Below are positions 8,750 to 16,465 of a DNA stretch of 35,266 nucleotides, one piece after another (positions within the stretch are counted from its first letter, which is position 1; every line of letters begins with the position of its first letter). Source of the stretch: CAVZYN01 sp963779515 (GTDB lineage: Bacteria > Pseudomonadota > Alphaproteobacteria > Rhizobiales > Hyphomicrobiaceae); assembly GCA_963779515.1 (NCBI GenBank), contig CAVZYN010000010.1, positions 1-35,266 of the forward strand. Reading direction: 5' to 3'. The notes under the pieces were generated by a model that was not told the DNA's origin, did not search any database, and saw nothing but the letters and a program-made list of their open reading frames with translations. The position numbers and the translations under genes were made by a program.

Positions 8750-10753
8750 ATGGCTGGATCTCGCGATCTGTTCGCAAAACTCGAATCCGAATTTGACGGC
8801 AAACGTGGGCGAGGTAAGTCCGCTGAAGAGAATTACACCGCCGCCGACATCGAGGTTTTGGAAGGCCTGGAACCCGTGCGCCGCCGCCCCGGCATGTACA
8901 TCGGCGGCACCGACGAAAAGGCGATGCACCACCTCTTCGCCGAGGTAATCGACAACGCCATGGATGAAGCGGTCGCGGGCCACGCCTCGTTCATCGAGGT
9001 GCATCTCGACGCGGAAGGCTATCTGGCGGTGACCGACAACGGCCGCGGCATTCCGGTCGACGCACATCCGAAGTTCAAGAACAAGTCCGCGCTCGAAGTG
9101 ATTATGTGCACCTTGCACTCGGGTGGCAAGTTCGATGGCAAGGCCTACAACACCTCGGGCGGCCTGCACGGTGTTGGCGTCTCGGTCGTCAACGCGCTCT
9201 CGGAGACGCTCGAAGTCGAAGTCGCGCGCGGCCAGCAACTCTATCGCATGGTGTTCTCGCGCGGCGCGCCCGAGGGCAAGCTGCAGAAGCTCGGTTCGAT
9301 CCAAAACCGGCGCGGCACCAAAGTGCGCTTCCGCCCCGATGAAAAAATCTTCGGCAAGGGCTGCGCGTTCAAACCCGGCCGGCTGCTGACGATGGCGCGC
9401 TCGAAGGCCTACCTGTTCGGTGGCGTCGAGATCCGTTGGTCGTGCGATCCCGAAATCATCAAGGACGACACGCCCGCCAAGGCGACGTTCCACTTCCCCG
9501 GCGGCTTGAAGGACTATCTGCAGGCAACCATCGAAGGACAGACACTCGTCACCAAGGACGTCTTCAGCGGACGCGTCGAGAAGGAGGCGGGGCACGGCAC
9601 CGTCGAGTGGGCGATCGCGTGGATCGGCGACGAAGATGGCTTTTCCCGCTCGTACTGCAACACGATCCCGACGGGTGAAGGCGGAACGCACGAGAACGGC
9701 CTCAGATCCGCGCTGTCAAAGTCGCTGAAGTCTTACGGCGAACTCGTCAACAACAAGAAAGCCGCGCAAATCACGGCGGAAGACGTGATGAGCACGGCGG
9801 GCTCGATGCTGTCGGTCTTCATCCGCGAGCCCGAGTTCCAGGGCCAGACGAAGGATAAACTCGCGACGCAGGAAGCCTTCCGCATCGTTGAATCCGTCAT
9901 CAAGGACGCGTTCGATCACTGGCTCGCCGATACGCCGCAACAGGCCAACCGGCTGCTCGAATGGGTGATCGACCAGGCCGAGGACCGCCTGAAACGGCGG
10001 CGCGAAAAGGAGATCGGGCGGCAGTCGGCGACGCGCAAGTTGCGGCTCCCCGGCAAGCTCGCGGACTGTTCGGCGAATTCCAATATCGGCACTGAAATCT
10101 TCATCGTCGAAGGCGACAGCGCCGGCGGCTCGGCGAAGCAGGCGCGCAATCGCGAGACGCAAGCGATCCTGCCGTTGCGCGGCAAGATCTTGAACGTCGC
10201 CAACGCGTCGTCCGCGAAACTCTCGCAGAACCAGCTGCTGTCGGATCTGATCCAAGCACTCGGCGTCGGCACCGGCGCCAAATACAAGGACGAGGATCTG
10301 CGTTATGAGCGCGTCGTCATCATGACCGACGCCGACGTCGATGGCGCCCACATCGCGTCGCTGCTGATCACGTTCTTCTATCAGGAGATGCCGGAGCTGA
10401 TCGAGAACGGACATCTCTTTCTCGCGGTGCCGCCGCTCTACCGGCTGACGCATGGCGCCAAGACCGTCTATGCGCGCGACGAAAAACAACGGCAGGCGCT
10501 CTTGAAATCCGAATTCGCCGCGAACGCGAAAGTCGATGTCGGCCGCTTCAAAGGTCTCGGCGAAATGAATGCGTCGCAGCTCAAAGAGACGACGATGGAT
10601 CCGAAGAAACGTTTGCTGCTGCGTGTCGCCGTCGGCGAGGGCGACAAGTCAGCGATCGCGGAGGCCGTAAATGCGTTGATGGGCTCGAAACCGGAGCTCC
10701 GTTTCAAGTTCATCCAAGAGCGCGCCGCCTTCGCCAAAGACCTCGACATCTGA
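8750..10753 (+). CDS. parE: DNA topoisomerase IV subunit B (ParE)
   Basis: ATPase subunit of topoisomerase IV, which decatenates replicated chromosomes together with ParC. The GHKL ATPase domain is clear (EVIDNAMDEAVAGHA with the metal-binding Asn, VTDNGRGIPVD, SGGLHGVGVSVVNALSE). The TOPRIM domain follows (IVEGDSAGGSAKQARNR, ILPLRGKILNVANAS, MTDADVDGAHI) and the C-terminal region contains GRFKGLGEMNASQLKETTMDP. At 667 residues it fits alphaproteobacterial ParE and lacks the insertions of gamma-type GyrB. The N-terminus YTAADIEVLEGLEPVRRRPG also fits ParE better than GyrB. The start is ATG at 8750 with a weak AAGG upstream. No operon partner is visible: the next gene downstream is an insertion sequence on the other strand. 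Confidence 0.93.
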   Translation: MAGSRDLFAKLESEFDGKRGRGKSAEENYTAADIEVLEGLEPVRRRPGMYIGGTDEKAMHHLFAEVIDNAMDEAVAGHASFIEVHLDAEGYLAVTDNGRGIPVDAHPKFKNKSALEVIMCTLHSGGKFDGKAYNTSGGLHGVGVSVVNALSETLEVEVARGQQLYRMVFSRGAPEGKLQKLGSIQNRRGTKVRFRPDEKIFGKGCAFKPGRLLTMARSKAYLFGGVEIRWSCDPEIIKDDTPAKATFHFPGGLKDYLQATIEGQTLVTKDVFSGRVEKEAGHGTVEWAIAWIGDEDGFSRSYCNTIPTGEGGTHENGLRSALSKSLKSYGELVNNKKAAQITAEDVMSTAGSMLSVFIREPEFQGQTKDKLATQEAFRIVESVIKDAFDHWLADTPQQANRLLEWVIDQAEDRLKRRREKEIGRQSATRKLRLPGKLADCSANSNIGTEIFIVEGDSAGGSAKQARNRETQAILPLRGKILNVANASSAKLSQNQLLSDLIQALGVGTGAKYKDEDLRYERVVIMTDADVDGAHIASLLITFFYQEMPELIENGHLFLAVPPLYRLTHGAKTVYARDEKQRQALLKSEFAANAKVDVGRFKGLGEMNASQLKETTMDPKKRLLLRVAVGEGDKSAIAEAVNALMGSKPELRFKFIQERAAFAKDLDI

Positions 10754-10966
10754 AAGCGGCTCAGCGGCGGCGGCTGTTCGGCTGGCGTGACGGCACGTTT
10801 CGGCGAGCCCTCGGCGGCCGGCGCGCAACCGAATCGGCGATGGGCTCCCAAGTGGGTTCGCGGCTGGTGCCGGACGCCTCATCTTTGCGTCAACGGTGTT
10901 GCCCGACGCCCGTGTCTTTTCCAACGCCGTGGCCGCCAAACGATGAGTTAATCAGCCCGCATCTCA

Positions 10967-10974
10967 ATCGCATT
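10967..10974. repeat. left target-site duplication of the IS1595-family element
   Basis: The 8-mer atcgcatt here is repeated exactly at 12019-12026, immediately outside the two terminal inverted repeats. Eight bases is the usual duplication length for IS1595-family insertions. Confidence 0.9.
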
Positions 10975-12018
10975 GGCTCTGTTCAGCATTGACGTAGCGG
11001 CTCATGCGACGGCCGCGAGTATGTAGTGCGCCGCACTGGCGTCGTCGCCATCGCGGTCGATCATGCGGCGCCAGCCGAGATAGCTCGGCAGATACCGCGT
11101 TGCCACGCCGCGAAAGCGAACCATCCAGGTCTTGAGATTGCTGGTGTAGGCGTTGACGTTCTGCACGTGATAGCCCTGCCAGACGTGCTCGCCCTTCGAG
11201 GCAACGATCCAGACATGCAGAATGCCGTGGCCGGCCGCGAATGCGCCGTAGGATTTTTCGCCGTCACTGATCAACAGCGTGTCCTTGGCAACCACGGGCG
11301 CAAGGTGGGCCGTGACGTTTGCGGTGTCGACTTTCGGGAGCACCGCGTCGGTCGTGGCGCCGGTGCGATCGCGGGCGATGAGAACCGGGGTGTGCTCGTC
11401 CGAGAGGCCGGATTTCGTGGCCTTGCCGCCGCGTTTTCGGGCGCGCCGTCCCGTCACTCTGCGGCCGCCCTTCTCGGATTTCAGAAAATAGGTCTCATCG
11501 GCCTCGACGATGCCCGACATGGTCGACGCCTTCGCATCCTGCGGCATCTTCAAGAAACGGTGGCGCCAGCGGAACGAGGTGTCGAGCGCAATTCTGCAGC
11601 GCTTGGCGGCCTTCCTGAGGCTGACGCCGTCGGCGAGCGCCTGCGCGTACTTGAGCCAAGCATCGCGCCGGTGCAGATGCGCCAGCGGCGTGCCGGTCAA
11701 CGCGTTGAAGGTCTTGCCGCACGCCTTGCACTTGTAGCGCACGAGCGGGTTCACCTTGCTGGCTTTTGCCCACGTCGTGACCGTGTCCGATTGGCAGTGG
11801 CCGCATCGCGGCGCCGCCGCAAACCGCGTCTCGATCAGCCGGATCGCCTCGTTCGCCGGCGCCTTGCACTTGACGGCTTCGATCAACGCCTCGCGTTGTT
11901 CCGGCGTCAATCCGCCGAGCTGCTCGACAAGTGCTTGGAAATCCTTGGCTTGCATCGCGCGCTCCCCGTATCGATTCGACAAGGAAATCGTCGCACTACT
12001 TTATGTCAGAACAGAGCC
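10975..12018 (-). mobile_element. IS1595-family insertion sequence, apparently complete (1044 bp)
   Basis: The element is bounded by inverted ends: left ggctctgttcagcattgacg (from 10975) and right ttatgtcagaacagagcc (to 12018), whose reverse complement begins ggctctgttctgacataa. It is flanked by identical 8-bp target duplications and holds one transposase gene on the minus strand. Perfect duplications and an intact open frame suggest a fairly recent insertion. It sits between parE and the first TadG-like gene and interrupts neither. Confidence 0.9.
11002..11955 (-). CDS. IS1595-family (ISXO2-like) transposase
   Basis: DDE-type transposase of the inserted element. The N-terminal part is a helical segment (LTPEQREALIEAVK) followed by a zinc ribbon with two CxxC pairs (RCGHCQSD, YKCKACGKTF). 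Next comes a helix-turn-helix-like stretch (DGVSLRKAAKRCRIALDT), then the ISXO2-like catalytic core (IVEADETYFLKSEKGGRR, LLISDGEKSYGAF, HVQNVNAYTSNLKTWM). The ATG at 11955 has GGGGAG six bases upstream. A TTG at 11982 would add nine residues but lacks a ribosome site. The length of 317 residues is normal. The gene occupies nearly all of the element. Confidence 0.92.
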   Translation of the reverse strand: MQAKDFQALVEQLGGLTPEQREALIEAVKCKAPANEAIRLIETRFAAAPRCGHCQSDTVTTWAKASKVNPLVRYKCKACGKTFNALTGTPLAHLHRRDAWLKYAQALADGVSLRKAAKRCRIALDTSFRWRHRFLKMPQDAKASTMSGIVEADETYFLKSEKGGRRVTGRRARKRGGKATKSGLSDEHTPVLIARDRTGATTDAVLPKVDTANVTAHLAPVVAKDTLLISDGEKSYGAFAAGHGILHVWIVASKGEHVWQGYHVQNVNAYTSNLKTWMVRFRGVATRYLPSYLGWRRMIDRDGDDASAAHYILAAVA

Positions 12019-12026
12019 ATCGCATT
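12019..12026. repeat. right target-site duplication of the IS1595-family element
   Basis: An exact copy of atcgcatt at 10967-10974. Removing the element and one copy restores a continuous 'caatcgcatttggcg' junction. Confidence 0.9.
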
Positions 12027-12085
12027 TGGCGACTGAGACCCGCCGCCCCGAATTGGACCACCGCCAGTACATTCTGTTAACGCAC

Positions 12086-12107
12086 GCTGGCGGAATTCTC
12101 CGCCAGC
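12086..12107. other. perfect 9-bp palindromic hairpin upstream of the TadG-like gene
   Basis: The arms gctggcgga and tccgccagc surround a 4-base loop attc, about 80 bases upstream of the start at 12188. It could be an operator or leader hairpin, or the end of a transcript from parE before the insertion sequence arrived. No T-run follows directly, so a terminator is unlikely. Confidence 0.35.
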
Positions 12108-12187
12108 TGCGGAGGGAGGGAGGCCGGCAAGTTTTTCTTAAAGTCTGAAGCTCATTCTCCGTAAGCGAAGGAATTTTCGAGGTTGCA

Positions 12188-13777
12188 ATGTTTCACCGCG
12201 CCAACTTTTTCAATCTTGCACGCGACGAGCGCGGCTCGACGGCAATCATTTTCGCGCTGATCTTGGTTCCCTTGATGGGTGCGCTCGGCATGGCGGTCGA
12301 TGGCGCACGCTGGTACAGCGCACGGCAGGCGACCAGCAGCGCGGTCGATTCAGCCGTGCTCGCGGGTGCCCGCGTGTTGCAGATGGATCCCGATAACGCC
12401 GGCGCCGCGCTGCAGGCCGCCGCCAACACCTACACCGCCAACACCGCCGGCCGAGGCCGCGTCAAGAACGATACGATCAAGTTCGTGACCGCCGACAACA
12501 ACGCGGCGATCTCGGTCGAGGGCAACGCTTATCTCAAGACGACGTTCCTCGGCGTTATCGGCATCACCGAGCTGCCGCTCGTCGCCAGCGCGGGAAGCCG
12601 CGTCGCCAAGGCGACGCTGTCGGGCGGCGGCAACAACAGCAGCAACATCGAGGTGTCCGTGATGCTCGATGTCACCGGCTCGATGTGCGACGACGGGCAA
12701 GGCCCGTGCGCGAGCGGCGCGAAACTCGACGGCATGAAGGACGCCGCGCGCGAACTCGTGAAGATCGTCGTGCAGGAGAACCAGAGCCGCTACAAGTCGC
12801 GGGTAGCCCTGGTGCCGTTCTCGACCCGCGTGCGCGTCGATCGCGACAACGGCGACGGCATGGTGATGAAGAAGCTCACCAACCTGGAGCCCACTTGGAG
12901 CGGCTGGCTCGACGAATGCATCGTCAGCAACAACGGCTCCGGCGGCGGCGAGAGCGCCGGCACCTGGTCATGTCTGCAGCGGGGCTCGGTCTACAAGAGC
13001 AACTGGAAAATTTTCCCGTGCGTGACGGAGCGCGTCTACGGCACCAGCTGGAACGCCAGCGACCAGGTCGACTACACGGATGACGCACCCGGCGCCGGCC
13101 GCTGGCTCAACGCGCACGGCGGCAATCGCAGCCCCCTCCATCTCGACAGCTCCGACAGCAAACCGCTCCCCAGCGGCCAGGGCCTGACTGCGGACAAGCC
13201 GGTGTCGCACTGGAACTACGGGTCGTCTGGTTCTTGCGCGGATGTCGACCAGGGCAACGCCGTGCTGCCGTTGACCGCGGACAAGACGCTGCTGCGCGAA
13301 CGCATCGGCCAATTCCAAGCCAGCGGCGCGACCGGCGGCGTCGGCGGCACGTCTTGGGCCTGGTACATGCTGTCGCCCAAATGGGGTTCGATCTGGACTG
13401 GTCCGGCGCAGCCCGGCTCCTACGCGGATCTGACGGCGAAGCAGGCGAGCGGCGCGCCCGTGTTGCGCAAGGTCGCGGTGCTGATGTCGGACGGCGTCTA
13501 CAATTCGCTGCGTGGCAACAAGGGCCAGAGCCCCGCGGATGTCTCCAATCACGCGAAGAAAGTGTGCGCCGCGATGCACGCGCAGAAGATCGAGGTGTTC
13601 ACGGTCGGCTTCGCGCTCGACACGCTGCCGGGATCGGACCGCAGCGTCGCCGAAGACATGCTGAAGAGCTGCGGCACCGATCTCAGCCATTTCTATTCGA
13701 CGCTGACGGTCGCCGATCTCAAGGCCGCCTTCCGCGACATCGCCATGAAAGTCTCGCCCGTGCGGCTGACGCAGTAG
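12188..13777 (+). CDS. TadG-like protein with TadE/G N-terminus and von Willebrand factor A domain
   Basis: Predicted envelope protein. The N-terminus has the Tad pilus minor-pilin pattern: RDERGSTAIIFALILVPLMG, one membrane helix, then AVDGARWYSARQATSSAVDSAVLAGA. Residues from about 155 form a von Willebrand A domain with the metal site DVTGSM, followed by a likely disulfide loop (SMCDDGQGPC) and KVAVLMSDGVYNS. An insert of roughly 140 residues, rich in Gly, Ser and Trp and containing several Cys, separates VALVPFS from LTADKTLLRERI; the downstream paralogue lacks it. Start ATG at 12188 with GAGG five bases upstream. In Tad loci, TadG anchors or assembles the Flp pilus, but no flp, cpa, tadA or tadE genes are present, so a pilus role is uncertain. 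Confidence 0.85.
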   Translation: MFHRANFFNLARDERGSTAIIFALILVPLMGALGMAVDGARWYSARQATSSAVDSAVLAGARVLQMDPDNAGAALQAAANTYTANTAGRGRVKNDTIKFVTADNNAAISVEGNAYLKTTFLGVIGITELPLVASAGSRVAKATLSGGGNNSSNIEVSVMLDVTGSMCDDGQGPCASGAKLDGMKDAARELVKIVVQENQSRYKSRVALVPFSTRVRVDRDNGDGMVMKKLTNLEPTWSGWLDECIVSNNGSGGGESAGTWSCLQRGSVYKSNWKIFPCVTERVYGTSWNASDQVDYTDDAPGAGRWLNAHGGNRSPLHLDSSDSKPLPSGQGLTADKPVSHWNYGSSGSCADVDQGNAVLPLTADKTLLRERIGQFQASGATGGVGGTSWAWYMLSPKWGSIWTGPAQPGSYADLTAKQASGAPVLRKVAVLMSDGVYNSLRGNKGQSPADVSNHAKKVCAAMHAQKIEVFTVGFALDTLPGSDRSVAEDMLKSCGTDLSHFYSTLTVADLKAAFRDIAMKVSPVRLTQ

Positions 13778-13898
13778 GCCTCAACCTCACTCCGTTTTGC
13801 CTCCCTCTGTTTGATGAGAGGTCGACCGCGAGAGCATTCTCCGGCGAGGTGGACTCCGGTTCGTCGCAGAAAATGCGACAAACTAAAGAATCTGGAGC

Positions 13899-13926
13899 GC
13901 GTTCCGATTCCGTGGGATCGGAATGC
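13899..13926. repeat. short intergenic palindrome of the Hyphomicrobiales type
   Basis: The inverted repeat gcgttccgat / atcggaatgc (9 of 10 paired, 8-base spacer) lies in the sequence ctggagcgcgttccgattcc. I recall near-identical palindromes as frequent intergenic repeats in Rhizobiales genomes. It lies between the two TadG-like genes and could fold in RNA. Confidence 0.5.
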
Positions 13927-14053
13927 ACTGTAGTTCGCGCGTTGTTAGGACACCATTCATTACTAACTGCAGCACGCACTGCGATCTGACGAATTCATCC
14001 GTGCGCGCAAGAGTTGCTTAATCTGGAGACGCGACGCTGCGTTGAAGATCGGC

Positions 14054-15226
14054 ATGTCTCGCGAGGGCGGAATGTTGGGTGCATCGAAGACGGCGCAGGC
14101 GGATCGCAGCAAACGCCGCCGCTCCATGTGGGCGCGCGGACTGGTCTCCGTCGTGCTTCTGGCCGCCGCCGGTGCCGCCTACGACGGCTGGCGCTGGTAT
14201 CAGGCTCGAGCGCAGGTGATCAGCGCCATCGAGGGCGCGGCACTCGCTGGCGCGCATTCACAAATGATGGGATCTCGACGGGAGCAGACTCTGTCTGCGG
14301 CCAAAGCTTTTTATGACGCATCGACCGCAGACCTGACGGCCGTCAGTAGCACCAACTCGCTCGTTCTTGTTGACGACAAGACGTCATTCACCGTCACGGG
14401 CAGCGCGTATCTGAGAACGACTTTCCTAAACATTGCGGGGATCGGCAAGTTGCCGCTGTACTATCGCCCGAGTTATTTCACCGCCAACGAGAACCTCATT
14501 CAAAGTCCAACCAAGGTCGAGATTTCGCTGTTGATCGATGTTTCAGGGTCGATGTGCGACGACGGTATGGTGCCTTGCACCAGTAGCCGCACACTCGATG
14601 CGCTGAAGCGCGCCACGCAAGAATTCGTCGATATTGTCATCCATTCCGACCAAAGGGCCCGCGTTGCCCTGGTCCCCTGGACATCGAGCACCGAGACGAT
14701 CACGCCGCTGACAGCAGAGAAAGCTGATTTGAGGGAGCAGATCGCGCAACTTTCGGCGGGTGGCCGGTCCGATGCTGGCGGAATCGCGCACGCCGCGCAT
14801 CCCCTCTCAACACAGTGGAGTTCCGACTGGCCAAAGTCTGCGCAACCAGGATCGTCATCTGATCTGACGAAACGCAATCGACGGGGCCATCCACTTTTGC
14901 GCAAAATTGCCGTCCTCGTGACCGACGGCGTGTTCGATGGGCATCGTGGGAAAACGCCCGAGGACATCGCTGCCGGCGTGGACCGGGCCCAAAAAGCCTG
15001 CACGTCCATGAAGGCGCTGCACATTGAGGTCTTCGCCGTCGGCGTTGGACTAGACAATCTGCACCCCAGCGATCGGGCATTGGCCGAGGAACTGCTGGTG
15101 AGCTGCAGTACCGATCAACCCCACTACTATGCTGCCAACAGGTCCGACCGCGACTTCAACGTCCTGCAACAGGCGTTGCGAGACATTGCGTTCAAGTCTA
15201 ACCCGCTCTGCGGGATAGCTTGCTAG
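14054..15226 (+). CDS. second TadG-like protein with von Willebrand A domain (shortened paralogue)
   Basis: A paralogue of the preceding gene. It has one N-terminal membrane helix (ARGLVSVVLLAAAGAAYDGW), the TadG-like RWYQARAQVISAIEGAALAGAHSQ, then a von Willebrand A domain with the metal site DVSGSM, the same SMCDDGxxPC loop and KIAVLVTDGVFDG. It ends with a shared C-terminal block (DRALAEELLVSCSTD, ALRDIAFKSNP). The Cys/Gly-rich insert of the upstream copy is missing, and the pilin-like GSTAIIFA start is replaced by a Lys/Arg-rich leader (SKRRRSMW), so processing may differ. Start choice is uncertain: TTG at 14042, ATG at 14054 (used here, GAAG upstream) or ATG at 14072. It lies about 275 bp after the first copy with a palindrome between, so it may have its own promoter. 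Confidence 0.8.
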   Translation: MSREGGMLGASKTAQADRSKRRRSMWARGLVSVVLLAAAGAAYDGWRWYQARAQVISAIEGAALAGAHSQMMGSRREQTLSAAKAFYDASTADLTAVSSTNSLVLVDDKTSFTVTGSAYLRTTFLNIAGIGKLPLYYRPSYFTANENLIQSPTKVEISLLIDVSGSMCDDGMVPCTSSRTLDALKRATQEFVDIVIHSDQRARVALVPWTSSTETITPLTAEKADLREQIAQLSAGGRSDAGGIAHAAHPLSTQWSSDWPKSAQPGSSSDLTKRNRRGHPLLRKIAVLVTDGVFDGHRGKTPEDIAAGVDRAQKACTSMKALHIEVFAVGVGLDNLHPSDRALAEELLVSCSTDQPHYYAANRSDRDFNVLQQALRDIAFKSNPLCGIAC

Positions 15227-15295
15227 CCTGAGTTGGCCGCCGGTCGAGTTGGGCCGCCGCTTGCATGCCAAGCCCCTTGGTGCCACGATGGGCTC

Positions 15296-15526
15296 ATGAA
15301 CAAACAACTGACCCCGGACGAGCTCCGACAGCTCTCCATCGCCGAACGACTGGAGTTGATGGAGATCATTTGGGACTCGTTGGCCGAAACGCCCGAAGCT
15401 CTCGATGTGCCGGATTGGCATAAGCAGGAGCTTGACAAGCGACTCGCCGCCCATGCGGCTGATCCTTCGGCCGCCGCACCCTGGTCCGAGGTCAAAGCCA
15501 AAATCCTAGATACGCTGCGCAAATGA
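15296..15526 (+). CDS. addiction-module antitoxin-like protein (TIGR02574 / RelB-ParD type)
   Basis: Small acidic protein of 76 residues matching the 'putative addiction module component' pattern: LSIAERLELMEIIWDSLAE followed by PDWHKQELDKRLAAHAADP and ending WSEVKAKIL. Antitoxins of this type bind a RelE/ParE-family toxin and repress their own operon. The ATG at 15296 is chosen because the earlier in-frame start adds unrelated residues. Its stop overlaps the next start by four bases (ATGA at 15523-15526), the usual arrangement of such pairs. The partner downstream appears shortened (see that entry), so this antitoxin may be an orphan. Confidence 0.8.
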   Translation: MNKQLTPDELRQLSIAERLELMEIIWDSLAETPEALDVPDWHKQELDKRLAAHAADPSAAAPWSEVKAKILDTLRK

Positions 15527-15750
15527 CGCTCCGCGTCCGGCCAGAAGCGCACGCCGAAATCTTGGAGGCTGGCCGATGGTACGAGCAGCGGCAAGCCGGC
15601 CTTGGTCCCGCCTTCGTGAATGAAGTCGATCGCGCTCTTTCACGCATCGATCATGGCCCCGAGCGTTACGCGATCTCGTACCGGACACTGAGGCATTCCA
15701 TCATATTCGCCGACGCCTGTCAGCAGGCGAGAAATTCAACAGCCTGTTAG
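15523..15750 (+). CDS. ParE/RelE-superfamily toxin, C-terminally truncated
   Basis: RelE/ParE toxins block translation or DNA gyrase. The first 50 residues fit the family well: MTLRVRPEAHAEILEAGRWY, GLGPAFVNEVDRALSRI and GPERYAISYRTLRHSII. After that, where family members continue with a strand such as RRFPYAIYF and end at about 95-100 residues, this frame gives FADACQQARNSTAC and stops at residue 75. The C-terminal strand and the catalytic Arg/His region are absent. No homologous continuation is evident in the other frames beyond a few residues, so a deletion or recombination has probably removed the end. It is therefore likely inactive, though annotation pipelines would still call it. Confidence 0.65.
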   Translation: MTLRVRPEAHAEILEAGRWYEQRQAGLGPAFVNEVDRALSRIDHGPERYAISYRTLRHSIIFADACQQARNSTAC

Positions 15751-16060
15751 GGGAAGAATCTCGCGCGATGGAGCCAACGCCATCCGCCCGATCAGCGCCC
15801 GCGACACCGCGCAATCGCGCGAGGGGGCGTGAGCCCTGATGCCACGGCACCCCAACGCCGGCCGCACCGTCGTCGATCAGCGCCATGCGAACACCGCTTT
15901 TCCCGCACCACCAGAACTGTCCCCAGAACTACCCCAAGTGCTCGCCCTCGACAATCTCGGGTGGTATAGCTGCCGACAGCCGCGACCCGCACCACTGGCG
16001 CGCTATGCCGAGGAAGCGGTCCACGCCTCGACACAGCCGTCCCGTCGGAAGCACTCGACC
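15751..16060. other. 310-bp gap with no supportable gene
   Basis: Lies between the truncated toxin and the DUF4926 gene. No frame shows a convincing protein. One short frame (about 15767-15828) reads ANAIRPISARDTAQSREGA and stops, faintly like the C-terminus of a BrnT toxin, which could be debris of a further toxin gene. Confidence 0.5.
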
Positions 16061-16393
16061 ATGATCAAGGACTTCGACCTCGTTGCCTTCACGCGCGCGC
16101 TGCCCGAGCACAACCTCGAGGCCGGCGATGTCGGCACCGTCGTGCTCGTGCATGGCAAGGGCGCCGCCTATGAGGTGGAGTTCATGACACTCGGCGGCGA
16201 CACGGTCGCCGTGCTCACGATCGACGCCGCCGACGTGCGCCCGGTCGATGAGCGCGAGATCGTGCACGCGCGGGCCGGTGGGGTCTGGGGCACCACCAAG
16301 ACAACGGGTGGTGCAACCGCCCACCCCCACCTTGCCTTCCCGCCCCCCATCCCCTATACACCCGCAATCTCAACGACTTCTGAGATCGCGTAG
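16061..16393 (+). CDS. DUF4926 domain protein
   Basis: The first 70 residues match the small DUF4926 family: FDLVAFTRALPEHNLEAGD, VGTVVLVHGKGAAYEVEF and DTVAVLTIDAADVRPVDE. Such proteins are 65-80 residues long, barrel-like, and are often found beside DUF6883 or in toxin-antitoxin-like pairs; function unknown. Here the frame runs on for about 40 Thr/Pro/His-rich residues (GGATAHPHLAFPPP) with no family resemblance, which suggests loss of the original stop. The ATG at 16061 has GGAAG nine bases upstream. No DUF6883 partner is visible. It stands next to the toxin-antitoxin remnant and just before the L25 leader, so it belongs to the accessory patch in front of the housekeeping operon. Confidence 0.65.
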   Translation: MIKDFDLVAFTRALPEHNLEAGDVGTVVLVHGKGAAYEVEFMTLGGDTVAVLTIDAADVRPVDEREIVHARAGGVWGTTKTTGGATAHPHLAFPPPIPYTPAISTTSEIA

Positions 16394-16394
16394 G

Positions 16395-16446
16395 GGCACC
16401 CTTGGAGGCCCTGCGTGCCACTCATGGGCCTTCTCCGGCCCTTTTT
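16395..16446 (+). promoter_or_regulatory. candidate attenuator leader of rplY
   Basis: Within the 50-70 bases before the L25 start, two exclusive hairpins can form. The terminator stem gggcc (16426-16430) / ggccc (16437-16441), loop ttctcc, is followed directly by ttttt. The alternative stem aggccc (16406-16411) / gggcct (16426-16431) uses the left arm of the terminator. An outer helix ggcac (16395-16399) / gtgcc (16415-16419) is also possible and competes with the alternative stem. This is the layout of a transcription attenuator and could serve autoregulation by L25, but no ligand or protein-binding evidence can be had from sequence. Confidence 0.5.
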
Positions 16447-16465
16447 CCATTGGAGTTTCAACGTC

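Noticed and set aside
15767..15828. Possible BrnT toxin C-terminus (IRPISARDTAQSREGA)
   Set aside because: Only about 15 residues resemble the family and no upstream part is found in any frame, so it is not called as a gene.
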